From the NCBI GenBank assembly GCA_021787655.1, contig JAJYLM010000049.1:1-13162 (forward strand): a stretch of 13,162 bases of DNA. The letters are read 5' to 3'. The translations under genes and the position numbers were made by a program. The DNA is from a bacterium (GTDB taxonomy: Bacteria > JAMCPX01). Shown here one piece after another: positions 6,915 to 13,162 of this stretch. The notes beneath the pieces were generated by a model. It did no database searches, was not told where the DNA came from, and was given only the letters and a program-made list of their open reading frames with translations. Numbering within the stretch: the first letter of the stretch is position 1; every line of letters begins with the position of its first letter.

Positions 6915-8221
6915 AGCGCCTTTCTCGTTATACCGAGCATGTCCGCGAGCTGCGTTTCCGTGCAGCCGCCCTGGTATTCGAGGATGAACGCTTTGGTGTA
7001 GTCTTCGATGGAAAGACGGTCCGCCAGAGCACTGCCCGACGGCGTGCTCTCCGTCCTGATATTGTCCGGCAGGTGATCGGGCCTGATGGTACCGTCCTCG
7101 GTGATGAGGATCGCCCGTTCGAGAACGTTCTGGAGTTCACGGACGTTACCGTACCAGTGATACGACCGCAGGTACTCCATGGCCTTTTCATCGATACCGC
7201 GGATGGGTTTGCCCAGCTCCCGTGCATACGTTTCGACGATATGCCTCGACAGAGGTTCTATGTCTTCCCGCCGCTGCCGGAGCGGCGGGAGCTTGATGGT
7301 GATGACATTGATCCTGAAAAAGAGATCCTGCCTGAACGAGCCTTCCTTGACCATCTTTTCGATGTCCCGGTTGGTGGCACAGACGAACCGTATATCGATT
7401 TTGGTGCTCTGCGTGCTTCCCACGGGACGTATTTCGCGGTCCTCGAGCACCCTGAGCAGCTTTGCCTGCAGTCCGGGACTGAGGTCCCCTATCTCGTCGA
7501 GGAATACAGTCCCTTTGTCCGCCTGGGCGAGCAGGCCGATTTTCGAGGCAACGGCGCCGGTAAAGGCCCCCTTCACATACCCGAACAGCTCCGATTCGAG
7601 GAGGTTCTCCGGAATCGCACTGCAGTTGATGGGAACGAAGGGGCTGCCGGATCGTGTGCTGTCCGCATGGAGAACGCGCGCAATGAGTTCCTTCCCGGTC
7701 CCGGTTTCCCCGAGTATCAGGACGCTGCTCCTCGTATCGGCAACCTTTTTCAGGTGTGCCATGATGTCCCGCATGGCGGCGCTCGCGGCAACGATAGGTG
7801 CTGAGGTGTACTGTTTTTCGACCTGTTTCTTCAGGATCCTGTTTTCCGCCTGGAGTGCGTGCTGCCTGACCGCATTCCTGACCGTTTGTTTCATCTCCTC
7901 GTGAACAATGGGCTTCACGATATAGTCATACGCCCCGAGGCGGATAGCCCTGATGGCGGTATCGATGGACGCATAGGCCGTGATAATGATGACGATCTGT
8001 TCCGGCAGCCGTTCCTTGATCTGCCGCAGGAGTTCGATGCCGTCGATGCCCGGCAGAATGATGTCCGTAATCACTGCATGGTAAACATTGGTGTTGAGCA
8101 GTTCCAGGGCGGATTCCGCACTGCTGACGGCATCCGCTTCGTGGCCCTCCCTCGACAAGACCCTCTGGAGGGATTCCCGCAGCGTCTGTTCATCGTCGAC
8201 GATCAGTAGCCTGTCACCCAT
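6878..8221 (-). CDS. Sigma-54-dependent response regulator, NtrC/AtoC family (CbrB-like by context)
   Basis: A 447-residue regulator. The receiver domain (about 1-120) has the acidic pair Asp9/Asp10, phosphoacceptor Asp53, Thr81 and Lys103. The AAA+ domain (about 140-380) has Walker A GETGTGKE at 171-178, the sigma-54 contact loop GAFTGA at 218-223, Walker B VFLDEIGD at 239-246, and candidate arginine fingers Arg297 and Arg303. A Fis-type helix-turn-helix lies at about 420-444 (TQLADMLGITRKALWEKRKR). All residues for phosphorylation-controlled activation of sigma-54 promoters are present. It begins 9 bases after the stop of the symporter-kinase gene, its evident partner. No Shine-Dalgarno is visible before the ATG (the upstream sequence is AT-rich), so translation may depend on that of the kinase. 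The pair resembles CbrA/CbrB; the target genes are unknown, with the CoA-transferase immediately downstream a natural candidate. Confidence 0.95.
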   Translation of the reverse strand: MGDRLLIVDDEQTLRESLQRVLSREGHEADAVSSAESALELLNTNVYHAVITDIILPGIDGIELLRQIKERLPEQIVIIITAYASIDTAIRAIRLGAYDYIVKPIVHEEMKQTVRNAVRQHALQAENRILKKQVEKQYTSAPIVAASAAMRDIMAHLKKVADTRSSVLILGETGTGKELIARVLHADSTRSGSPFVPINCSAIPENLLESELFGYVKGAFTGAVASKIGLLAQADKGTVFLDEIGDLSPGLQAKLLRVLEDREIRPVGSTQSTKIDIRFVCATNRDIEKMVKEGSFRQDLFFRINVITIKLPPLRQRREDIEPLSRHIVETYARELGKPIRGIDEKAMEYLRSYHWYGNVRELQNVLERAILITEDGTIRPDHLPDNIRTESTPSGSALADRLSIEDYTKAFILEYQGGCTETQLADMLGITRKALWEKRKRWGIRR

Positions 8222-8230
8222 GGTTATAGG

Positions 8231-11194
8231 TTATCGTATATTTTCCCGGAGGGGAAGCTTTATGAAAAAAGTCGTACCTTCACCCTTCCTGCTCTCCACC
8301 GAAATGTTCCCGTTGTACTCCTTGATGATGGTGGCGCATATATTCAGTCCCAGTCCCGTGCCGCTGCTCTGGGGCTTGGTGGTAAAGAAGGGATCGAATA
8401 TCCTGCCGATAACAGCGGGATCGATCCCGGCACCCGTATCGCTGAACTGGATCTCCACAAAGCCGTCGTTCGCTTTCATGCGGACATCGAGACGGCCTCC
8501 GCCGGGCATTGCATCGAGGGCGTTCAGAATGAGATTCAGAAATACCTGCTGGATCTGATCCGGATTCACAAGCATCCCGGGGATGCTGTCCGCCTGTCTG
8601 TTGAACTCTATATGCCTGAACCGCTTGTCATACTTCACGAGGCTGAGCGTGCGGTCGAGAATTTCGGATATGTCGGTTACGGTCTTCTCCGACGTATGTA
8701 CCCGGGCGAAATCTCCGAGGCTTCGCACGATTCTGGCAATCCTCTCGACATGGTTATTGATGGTGTTGAGGGATTCGACGGTAAACGTCAGGTCCTGCTT
8801 CGACCGGAAGTTCAGCGCCATGAGTTCCTGGACGAGGGAGAATATCGACGCCAGCGGATTGCCGATCTCGTGGGCGATGCCGGCGGTCAGCTTGCCGATG
8901 TTGGCGAGCTTCGATGTCTGGAGAAGCTGCTCCTCCATCTTCTTCTTCTCGGATATGTCCTCGATGATAATGACGTAACCGCCGAGCGAGCCTTTCAGCG
9001 GGCTTGCCTTGAGCTTGAAGGTACTGCCGGCCTGGTCATGCACGGTCAGCTCATGCTCCTCGTCTCCGATCAGCACATGGTTGGGTATCCACGGCAGGAG
9101 CAGGAGGATGGACCTGTTGATCGCCTCGTCGTGCCTGACGCCGGTCATTCGCTCCATCTCCCGGTTCCAATAGTTCACGCGCAGCAGACCGTCGACGGTG
9201 ATAATGCCGACCGGTGCACTCTCGATGATGTTTTCGCTGAACTCCTTCAGGTACATCAGCTCGCGGTTCCTCTCGGTCAGTTCCTGGCGGGACGACCTGA
9301 GGTTCCGGGTTATCCCCTGAATGGATCGGGAAAGATCTTCCCGCTCATGCTCCGTTAACTCGAGCTTGTTTTCGAAAACGAGGGATGCCATGGGTGTTCC
9401 GATCGCACCGGCGAGTGTCATCTCGGCATCGCTGCGGAGCTCAAACAGCTCCCGGGGAGTGAGGCGGTCGCGCGTGGTATCTTTCCTGATCAGAAACTGC
9501 TGGACCGTGTCATACGCTTCCGTGCTCCCGATGTATTGCGCAAGCAGGCCCTCGATGTCCCCGACAGTGTAGGAACTCCCCGCGATCAGTTCTTTGACTT
9601 TATCATACGATTCGACGAAGACGAGGGACTGTATCTCCTCATCCTTCGACCTCCTCGTCAGCACCGACACCCCGACATACAGCATCACATTCAGCAGCAT
9701 GCTCCACACGAGCGGACCTCCCCATTTCCCGAGTCCCTGCACACCGAACAGCGCATTCGGGGCAAGGGCCCGCGAGTTCATCATCCACTGTACGAGACTG
9801 TTGTGCTGCATGACACCGGCTTTCACCAGGCCGGGCATCATCAGGGTGTAAAACCACACCAGAAAACCGGCGATAAGCCCCGCCAGAGCACCGGCCTTAT
9901 TGCCCCTGCGCCAGTACAGCCCGAGGAAGAACGCGGGCGCGAACAGTGCCACAGCCTCGAACGACCGCAGGCCGATGTCCACGAGACTGTAAAACTCCCC
10001 GATGTACACGGCAAACAAATATCCCAGTAACACGATCATCAGGATGACGAGCCTCTTGATGTTGAGTACCCAGGCGTGATACCGCGGCATGCCGGAGAGG
10101 CTGACGATCCCCGGCATGACGAAGCTGTGCATGATCATGGTGCTCAATGCAATGGAGGAGACGATGATCATGCTGACCGCAGCAGAGAAGCCGCCGATAA
10201 AGGCAAACAGCGACAGAACCCGGCCGCCGTACTGGAGGGGCAGCGTGAGGACGAAATAATCGGCGCGGTGACCGGTGACACCCTTGAGGATGCCCGCAAA
10301 AGCAATCGGAAGCACGAACAGGTTGATCAGAAAAAGATACAGGGGAAAAAGCCACAGTGCGGTTGTCACGTGGGACTCGTCATAGTTCTCAACGACCGAC
10401 ATCTGGAACTGCCGCGGCAGGAACATGATCGCCATCATCGAAAGAAAGTTGAGGGCAAACCATTCGCCATACCCTGTCTTCGAGCCGCTGCCGAGCAGGA
10501 GCAGGTGACCGAACCCGGCCAGCCTGATCTTGGAAAAGATATCGCCGAAGCCGTGGAACAGTCCATAGGTCACAAAGATGCCGACCGTGACAAAGGCAAG
10601 CAGCTTTACGAGTGATTCAAAGGCAATGGCAAAAACAACGCCGCTGTGCCGCTCGGACGAATCGAGGTGGCGCGCCCCGAAAATTATGGCGAATACGCCG
10701 ACGACGATGGTCAGGATCAGCCCGACGATCGAACTGCTCCGGGACTCGCCTGTCATGATGGCAAAGGTGCTCATCACGGCCTTGATCTGCAGCCCGAGGT
10801 ACGGGATGACACCGGCCACCGCTATCAGGGTGACGACGGCTGAAACGACGAGCGATTTCCCGTACCGGGATCCGATGAAATCCGATATCGTGGTAATATT
10901 GTTCGCCCTGCTGATCCGGATAACCTTTTTCAGAACAACGGGCCACAGGACAGCCATCAGGGTCGGTCCGATGTAGATCGTCAGAAACGCAAGACCGGAT
11001 GTCGCCGCCTTTCCGACACTGCCGTAAAACGTCCACGAACTGCAGTAGACAGCGAGGGAAAACGAGTAGACGTACGGGTTATTGATGATACTGCTGCCTG
11101 CCTGCTCCCTGTTTTCCGCGTAATAGGCGATGATGAACAGGAGGACCAGGTACGCCAGCGCGATACCGAGAAAATAGACGGAGTGGATGTTCAC
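8231..11194 (-). CDS. Sodium/solute symporter-PAS-histidine kinase fusion (CbrA-like sensor)
   Basis: A 987-residue inner-membrane sensor. Residues about 1-515 form an SSS-family (SLC5-like) transporter with roughly 13 hydrophobic helices. Residues about 540-607 resemble the STAC linker found between such transporters and kinases (DIEGLLAQYIGSTEA, then AGAIGTPMASLVFEN). A PAS domain at about 648-748 is followed by the kinase: phosphoacceptor His775 in AGIAHEIGNP, N box with Asn887 and Asn891, DTGAG at 919-923, FDPFFTTK at 933-940, and GTGLGL at 945-950. It should sense, and perhaps import, a small solute and phosphorylate the regulator encoded next. I chose GTG at 11194, 5 bases after GGGAGG. 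An open frame continuing to 11371 would add 59 residues (rich in Cys, Gly and Arg) unlike a transporter N-terminus, and that stretch encodes a small protein in another frame. The ligand cannot be read from sequence. Confidence 0.95.
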   Translation of the reverse strand: MNIHSVYFLGIALAYLVLLFIIAYYAENREQAGSSIINNPYVYSFSLAVYCSSWTFYGSVGKAATSGLAFLTIYIGPTLMAVLWPVVLKKVIRISRANNITTISDFIGSRYGKSLVVSAVVTLIAVAGVIPYLGLQIKAVMSTFAIMTGESRSSSIVGLILTIVVGVFAIIFGARHLDSSERHSGVVFAIAFESLVKLLAFVTVGIFVTYGLFHGFGDIFSKIRLAGFGHLLLLGSGSKTGYGEWFALNFLSMMAIMFLPRQFQMSVVENYDESHVTTALWLFPLYLFLINLFVLPIAFAGILKGVTGHRADYFVLTLPLQYGGRVLSLFAFIGGFSAAVSMIIVSSIALSTMIMHSFVMPGIVSLSGMPRYHAWVLNIKRLVILMIVLLGYLFAVYIGEFYSLVDIGLRSFEAVALFAPAFFLGLYWRRGNKAGALAGLIAGFLVWFYTLMMPGLVKAGVMQHNSLVQWMMNSRALAPNALFGVQGLGKWGGPLVWSMLLNVMLYVGVSVLTRRSKDEEIQSLVFVESYDKVKELIAGSSYTVGDIEGLLAQYIGSTEAYDTVQQFLIRKDTTRDRLTPRELFELRSDAEMTLAGAIGTPMASLVFENKLELTEHEREDLSRSIQGITRNLRSSRQELTERNRELMYLKEFSENIIESAPVGIITVDGLLRVNYWNREMERMTGVRHDEAINRSILLLLPWIPNHVLIGDEEHELTVHDQAGSTFKLKASPLKGSLGGYVIIIEDISEKKKMEEQLLQTSKLANIGKLTAGIAHEIGNPLASIFSLVQELMALNFRSKQDLTFTVESLNTINNHVERIARIVRSLGDFARVHTSEKTVTDISEILDRTLSLVKYDKRFRHIEFNRQADSIPGMLVNPDQIQQVFLNLILNALDAMPGGGRLDVRMKANDGFVEIQFSDTGAGIDPAVIGRIFDPFFTTKPQSSGTGLGLNICATIIKEYNGNISVESRKGEGTTFFIKLPLRENIR

Positions 11195-11361
11195 CGCTGC
11201 CTCCCGCCCGCCCGGGCAGCGACCGCCGCAAGCCCGATGAACAGCGCCCAGAAGACAAACAGGTATGTACCTACCCCGTCCCGGACAATGGCAAGGACGG
11301 GCCAGCTGAACCCCAGCAGCCCTGCCAGGAATATGAATATCCACAGCTCCTTGTTTTTCAC
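11191..11361 (-). CDS. Small two-helix membrane protein upstream of the symporter-kinase (CbrX-like position)
   Basis: A 56-residue frame starting with GTG at 11361. GGAGGG lies 9 bases upstream and a second GGAGG 3 bases upstream. The product has a short basic start (MKNKE), a hydrophobic helix at about 6-26 (LWIFIFLAGLLGFSWPVLAI), a short polar turn RDG at 27-29, a second helix at about 30-49 (YLFVFWALFIGLAAVAA), and a basic tail RAGGRQR. Both ends would therefore lie in the cytoplasm. Its TGA overlaps the kinase GTG start by 4 bases (GTGA), so the two genes are translationally coupled. A short ORF in the same position, named cbrX, has been described before cbrA in pseudomonads (from memory); I cannot confirm homology. 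Possible roles are a symporter subunit, a kinase modulator, or simply a translation-coupling device. Confidence 0.8.
   Translation of the reverse strand: MKNKELWIFIFLAGLLGFSWPVLAIVRDGVGTYLFVFWALFIGLAAVAARAGGRQR
11200..11205 (-). promoter_or_regulatory. Ribosome binding site deciding the symporter-kinase start
   Basis: The minus strand reads GGGAGG, 5 bases before the GTG at 11194. It lies inside the last codons of the small membrane-protein gene. It fixes the kinase start at the first transporter helix (MNIHSVYFLGIALAYLV) rather than further upstream. Confidence 0.85.
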
Positions 11362-11450
11362 TCGCCTCCACCCTCCGATCTGCAGGTCCCGAAGCCCGGT
11401 ACAGCTTTACCGCGGTCCCCCTGCCCTGCAGACAGGGTCATCATAAACGA

Positions 11451-11469
11451 CCACCACCAAAGGTGGTGG
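11451..11469. repeat. Hairpin with 8-bp stem and AAA loop (left outer palindrome)
   Basis: CCACCACC, AAA, GGTGGTGG: a perfect 8-bp stem with a 3-base loop, followed by CTTCT. It matches the right outer palindrome at 11622-11640 in stem length, loop and following bases. Short subterminal hairpins of this kind mark the ends of IS200/IS605-family elements and related REP sequences; no transposase gene lies between them here. Confidence 0.8.
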
Positions 11470-11488
11470 CTTCTGAAAATCCACAAAA

Positions 11489-11593
11489 TGTCATTCCCGT
11501 GGAAACGGGAATCCAGTTCTTCATCATTTTCGTAATAAAATTCTGGATTCCCACTGGAGTTTACCCCGTACTTGATACGGGGTGGGAATGACA
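11489..11593. mobile_element. MITE-like inverted-repeat element, 105 bp
   Basis: The ends are TGTCATTCCC and GGGAATGACA, a perfect 10-bp terminal inverted repeat. Inside the left end, ATTCCCGT and ACGGGAAT form an 8-bp stem (11493-11512). GGGAATCCAG (11507-11516) is repeated inverted as CTGGATTCCC (11543-11552). The right arm carries a further 7-bp stem CCCCGTA/TACGGGG (11564-11582). This TGTCATTCCCG...CGGGAATCCAG pattern recurs as a dispersed repeat in many proteobacterial and Nitrospirota genomes (from memory). It has no coding capacity, and I see no clear target-site duplication, so mobility would depend on a transposase elsewhere. Confidence 0.75.
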
Positions 11594-11621
11594 GAAAACT
11601 GGCAAAGCCAACTCTCCATAA

Positions 11622-11640
11622 CCACCGTCAAAGACGGTGG
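11622..11640. repeat. Hairpin with 8-bp stem and AAA loop (right outer palindrome)
   Basis: CCACCGTC, AAA, GACGGTGG: a perfect 8-bp stem and 3-base loop, followed by GTTTCT. It starts 15 bases downstream of the response-regulator stop at 11655. On the minus strand it is not followed by a run of T, so it is a poor intrinsic terminator. It more likely pairs with the hairpin at 11451-11469 as the other end of a 190-base element. Confidence 0.8.
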
Positions 11641-11654
11641 GTTTCTACGTTAAT

Positions 11655-13028
11655 CTAAACTTCTTCGGTCTTCTTGTTGATCCCGAATTTCTCGAGCCTG
11701 TACTGGAGCGTCCGGTAACTCATGCCGAGCAGGGCTGCGGCCCGGGCAATGACACCGTCGGATTTCTTCATGGCCTGCGCCAGTATCTCTTTCTCGAGTT
11801 CATAGAAACTGATGCCGGTTTCCGGCAGTTCGAACTCGTACTTGTTGATCGCTATGGGGGTTACCCTGACCTCCAGGGGCAGATCGTCCTTCGTGATCGT
11901 GTTCCCCTCGGTCAGGAGGACGGTCCGCTCCATAACGGATTCGAGCTGGCGCACGTTGCCGGGCCAGCCGTATTTCAGCAGCAGGGTCGCTGCATCATCG
12001 CTTATCCTGTTGATCATCTTTGAATGAATGCTGGTGTATTTCTTGAGAAAGTACTCCATGAGGATCGGTATATCGGACTTGCGATCCCGCAGCGGAGGAA
12101 TCTGGATGGGGATCACGTTGAGCCGGTAATACAGGTCTTCCCTGAACCTTCCGTTCTTTATTTCCTGACTGATGTCCTTATTCGTTGCGGCGACGATCCG
12201 TATATCGACGGACTGGATCTCCGAGCTGCCGAGGGGCTTGATCTCCTTGTTCTGGATCAGGCGCAGCAGCTTCGCCTGTACCGGATGGCTCAGTTCGCTG
12301 ATCTCGTCGAGGAAGAGCGTACCTCCGTTGCTTGCGCCGATGATGCCCTGCTTTGCGGTGTTGGCACCGGTAAATGCGCCCTTTTCATACCCGAACAGCT
12401 CGCTCTCTATCAGGGTGTCCGGTATTGCAGCACAGTTGACAGCAGAAAACGCGGCGTCTTTCCTCGGGCTCAGGCTGTGGATGGCATTGGCGACCAGTTC
12501 CTTGCCCGTGCCGCTCTCGCCGGTTATCAGGACCGTTGAATTCGTCGGCGCAATCTTCCTGATAATCTTTTTTATCGCTTCGATCACACCGCTGTTGCCG
12601 ATGATGGTGTCCAGACCCTCGCCCTTGATGATGGCCTTCAGTTCGCGGTTCTCCCTGCCCAGGCGCCTGAGCTCGAGCGCGTTCTTCACGGTCAGCAGGA
12701 GCCGATCCATATCGATCGGTTTGGTTATGTAGTCGAACGCTTTCTTCTTCATTGCTTCCACTGCCTTCGATATGGTCCCGTAGCCGGTCAAAATGACGAC
12801 GAGCGGGGGGTCCTGCAGCAGCGAGAGTGCCTCGAGCAGCTTGATACCATCCATGCCGGGCATCGCCTGGTCCGTGACAACGAGGTCCAGGAGGTTGTTT
12901 TGTGCGATATCGACGACCTCATGCGGCCTGTTCGTTGCTTTTGCCGTGTACCCGTGATCCGCGAGGATCTTCACGATGATCTCCGCCTGCTTTATTTCAT
13001 CGTCCACGACGACGATATTATACTCCAT
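11655..13028 (-). CDS. Sigma-54-dependent response regulator, NtrC family (second two-component system)
   Basis: A 457-residue regulator. The receiver has Asp9/Asp10, phosphoacceptor Asp53, Thr81 and Lys103. The AAA+ domain has Walker A GESGTGKE at 170-177, GAFTGA at 217-222, Walker B TLFLDEIS at 237-244 and candidate arginine fingers Arg296 and Arg302. A Fis-type helix-turn-helix lies at about 424-450 (ARAAALLGMSYRTLQYRLEKFGI). It should activate sigma-54 promoters when phosphorylated by the kinase encoded just upstream. I prefer ATG at 13028, which follows GGTGGAG closely; an in-frame GTG at 13037 would add three residues but has worse spacing. The start overlaps the kinase gene by 11 bases, so the pair is coupled. 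The AAA+ core is similar to that of the regulator at 6878-8221, but the linker and helix-turn-helix differ, so the targets are probably different. Confidence 0.95.
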   Translation of the reverse strand: MEYNIVVVDDEIKQAEIIVKILADHGYTAKATNRPHEVVDIAQNNLLDLVVTDQAMPGMDGIKLLEALSLLQDPPLVVILTGYGTISKAVEAMKKKAFDYITKPIDMDRLLLTVKNALELRRLGRENRELKAIIKGEGLDTIIGNSGVIEAIKKIIRKIAPTNSTVLITGESGTGKELVANAIHSLSPRKDAAFSAVNCAAIPDTLIESELFGYEKGAFTGANTAKQGIIGASNGGTLFLDEISELSHPVQAKLLRLIQNKEIKPLGSSEIQSVDIRIVAATNKDISQEIKNGRFREDLYYRLNVIPIQIPPLRDRKSDIPILMEYFLKKYTSIHSKMINRISDDAATLLLKYGWPGNVRQLESVMERTVLLTEGNTITKDDLPLEVRVTPIAINKYEFELPETGISFYELEKEILAQAMKKSDGVIARAAALLGMSYRTLQYRLEKFGINKKTEEV

Positions 13029-13162
13029 GCTCTCCACCTGCTTTCGCCAGCGGCAGGGTGATGGTAAATTCCGTGCCCCTGTCCGGTCCGGTCACGACCG
13101 TGATCGTTCCGTTGTGCTGCGCGATGACGTCTTTGCTGATTGCCAGTCCCAGTCCTATGCCC
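13018..13162 (-). CDS. Sensor histidine kinase, C-terminal end (partial)
   Basis: Only the last 47 residues are in the window. They begin at the G2 box of the ATP-binding domain (GIGLGLAISKDVIAQHNG), continue with the typical GTEFTITLPL strand at 29-38, and end in a short Gly-rich tail before TAA. This is the standard end of a HATPase_c histidine kinase. The sensing part lies beyond the right edge and cannot be described. The stop lies inside the downstream regulator gene (11-base overlap), so this is the cognate kinase. Confidence 0.92.
   Translation of the reverse strand, partial: GIGLGLAISKDVIAQHNGTITVVTGPDRGTEFTITLPLAKAGGEHGV

Larger units (their letters stand above)
11362..11654. other. 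Palindrome-rich intergenic region, possible composite mobile-element remnant
   Basis: This 293-base gap contains no gene I can support on either strand. It holds two outer hairpins (11451-11469 and 11622-11640), each with an 8-bp perfect stem and AAA loop, enclosing a 105-base inverted-repeat element at 11489-11593. The stretch 11362-11450 carries the ribosome-binding region of the small membrane-protein gene and a weak 5-bp stem (11424-11437). I see no convincing -35/-10 or -24/-12 promoter for the signalling operon here, although one is expected. Confidence 0.7.

Noticed and set aside
9536..10615. Plus-strand open frames of 160-180 codons opposite the symporter-kinase
   Set aside because: They are rich in His, Arg, Asp and Gln, as expected from the reverse complement of transmembrane-helix codons, and have no supporting ribosome sites.
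11195..11371. N-terminal extension of the symporter-kinase by 59 residues
   Set aside because: The extra residues are rich in Cys, Gly and Arg and do not resemble a transporter N-terminus. The stretch codes for the two-helix protein in another frame, and GGGAGG precedes the GTG at 11194.
11424..11437. Small stem CCCTG-CAGA-CAGGG as a regulatory hairpin
   Set aside because: Only a 5-bp stem with no T tract or recognisable motif; it may be chance.
11622..11640. Intrinsic terminator of the second two-component operon
   Set aside because: The hairpin is good, but on the minus strand it is followed by TTATGGAG rather than a run of T. A matching hairpin at 11451 points to element ends instead.

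Overview
All recognisable genes in this window are on the minus strand, so the window reads from right (13162) to left (1). The proteins suggest an anaerobic or facultatively anaerobic Gram-negative bacterium of moderately high GC. The evidence is a ferredoxin-dependent indolepyruvate oxidoreductase, a CoA-transferase fused to a GNAT domain, two sigma-54-dependent response regulators and paired PilZ proteins. This mix is common in Desulfobacterota (former Deltaproteobacteria) and Nitrospirota. The sequence alone does not let me choose between them.

Layout from right to left. (1) 13162-11655: the tail of a histidine kinase gene overlaps a complete NtrC-family response regulator, forming a translationally coupled two-component pair. 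(2) 11654-11362: a 293-base gap made mostly of palindromes. A 105-base element with perfect 10-bp terminal inverted repeats lies between two matching AAA-loop hairpins, like a small non-autonomous mobile element nested between IS200/IS605-type ends. (3) 11361-4992: a second, unusual signalling operon. It holds a 56-residue two-helix membrane protein whose stop overlaps the next start, a 987-residue sodium/solute-symporter-PAS-histidine kinase fusion, an NtrC-family regulator, and a CoA-transferase/GNAT fusion whose start lies inside the regulator gene. The order resembles the CbrA/CbrB nutrient-sensing systems of pseudomonads. (4) 4991-1: after a short gap with a good sigma-70-type promoter come two PilZ proteins, a pentapeptide-repeat protein with an unrecognised C-terminal domain, a metallophosphoesterase, DAHP synthase (aroF) and the start of iorA. 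The first five of these genes are separated by no more than 13 bases or overlap by 4.

How the genes may work together: the symporter-kinase probably senses, and may transport, a small solute. With its partner regulator it would drive sigma-54 promoters for carbon use, and the co-transcribed CoA-transferase suggests a carboxylate theme (inference). The PilZ group is likely a c-di-GMP-responsive module. It shares an apparent transcription unit with two aromatic metabolism enzymes: aroF starts aromatic synthesis and iorA handles arylpyruvates. Several genes begin without a clear Shine-Dalgarno site directly at the end of the previous gene, so translational coupling is a theme of this window.

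The least described parts are the tiny two-helix gene in front of the symporter-kinase, the pentapeptide protein's C-terminal domain together with its PilZ neighbours, and the nested palindromic element.
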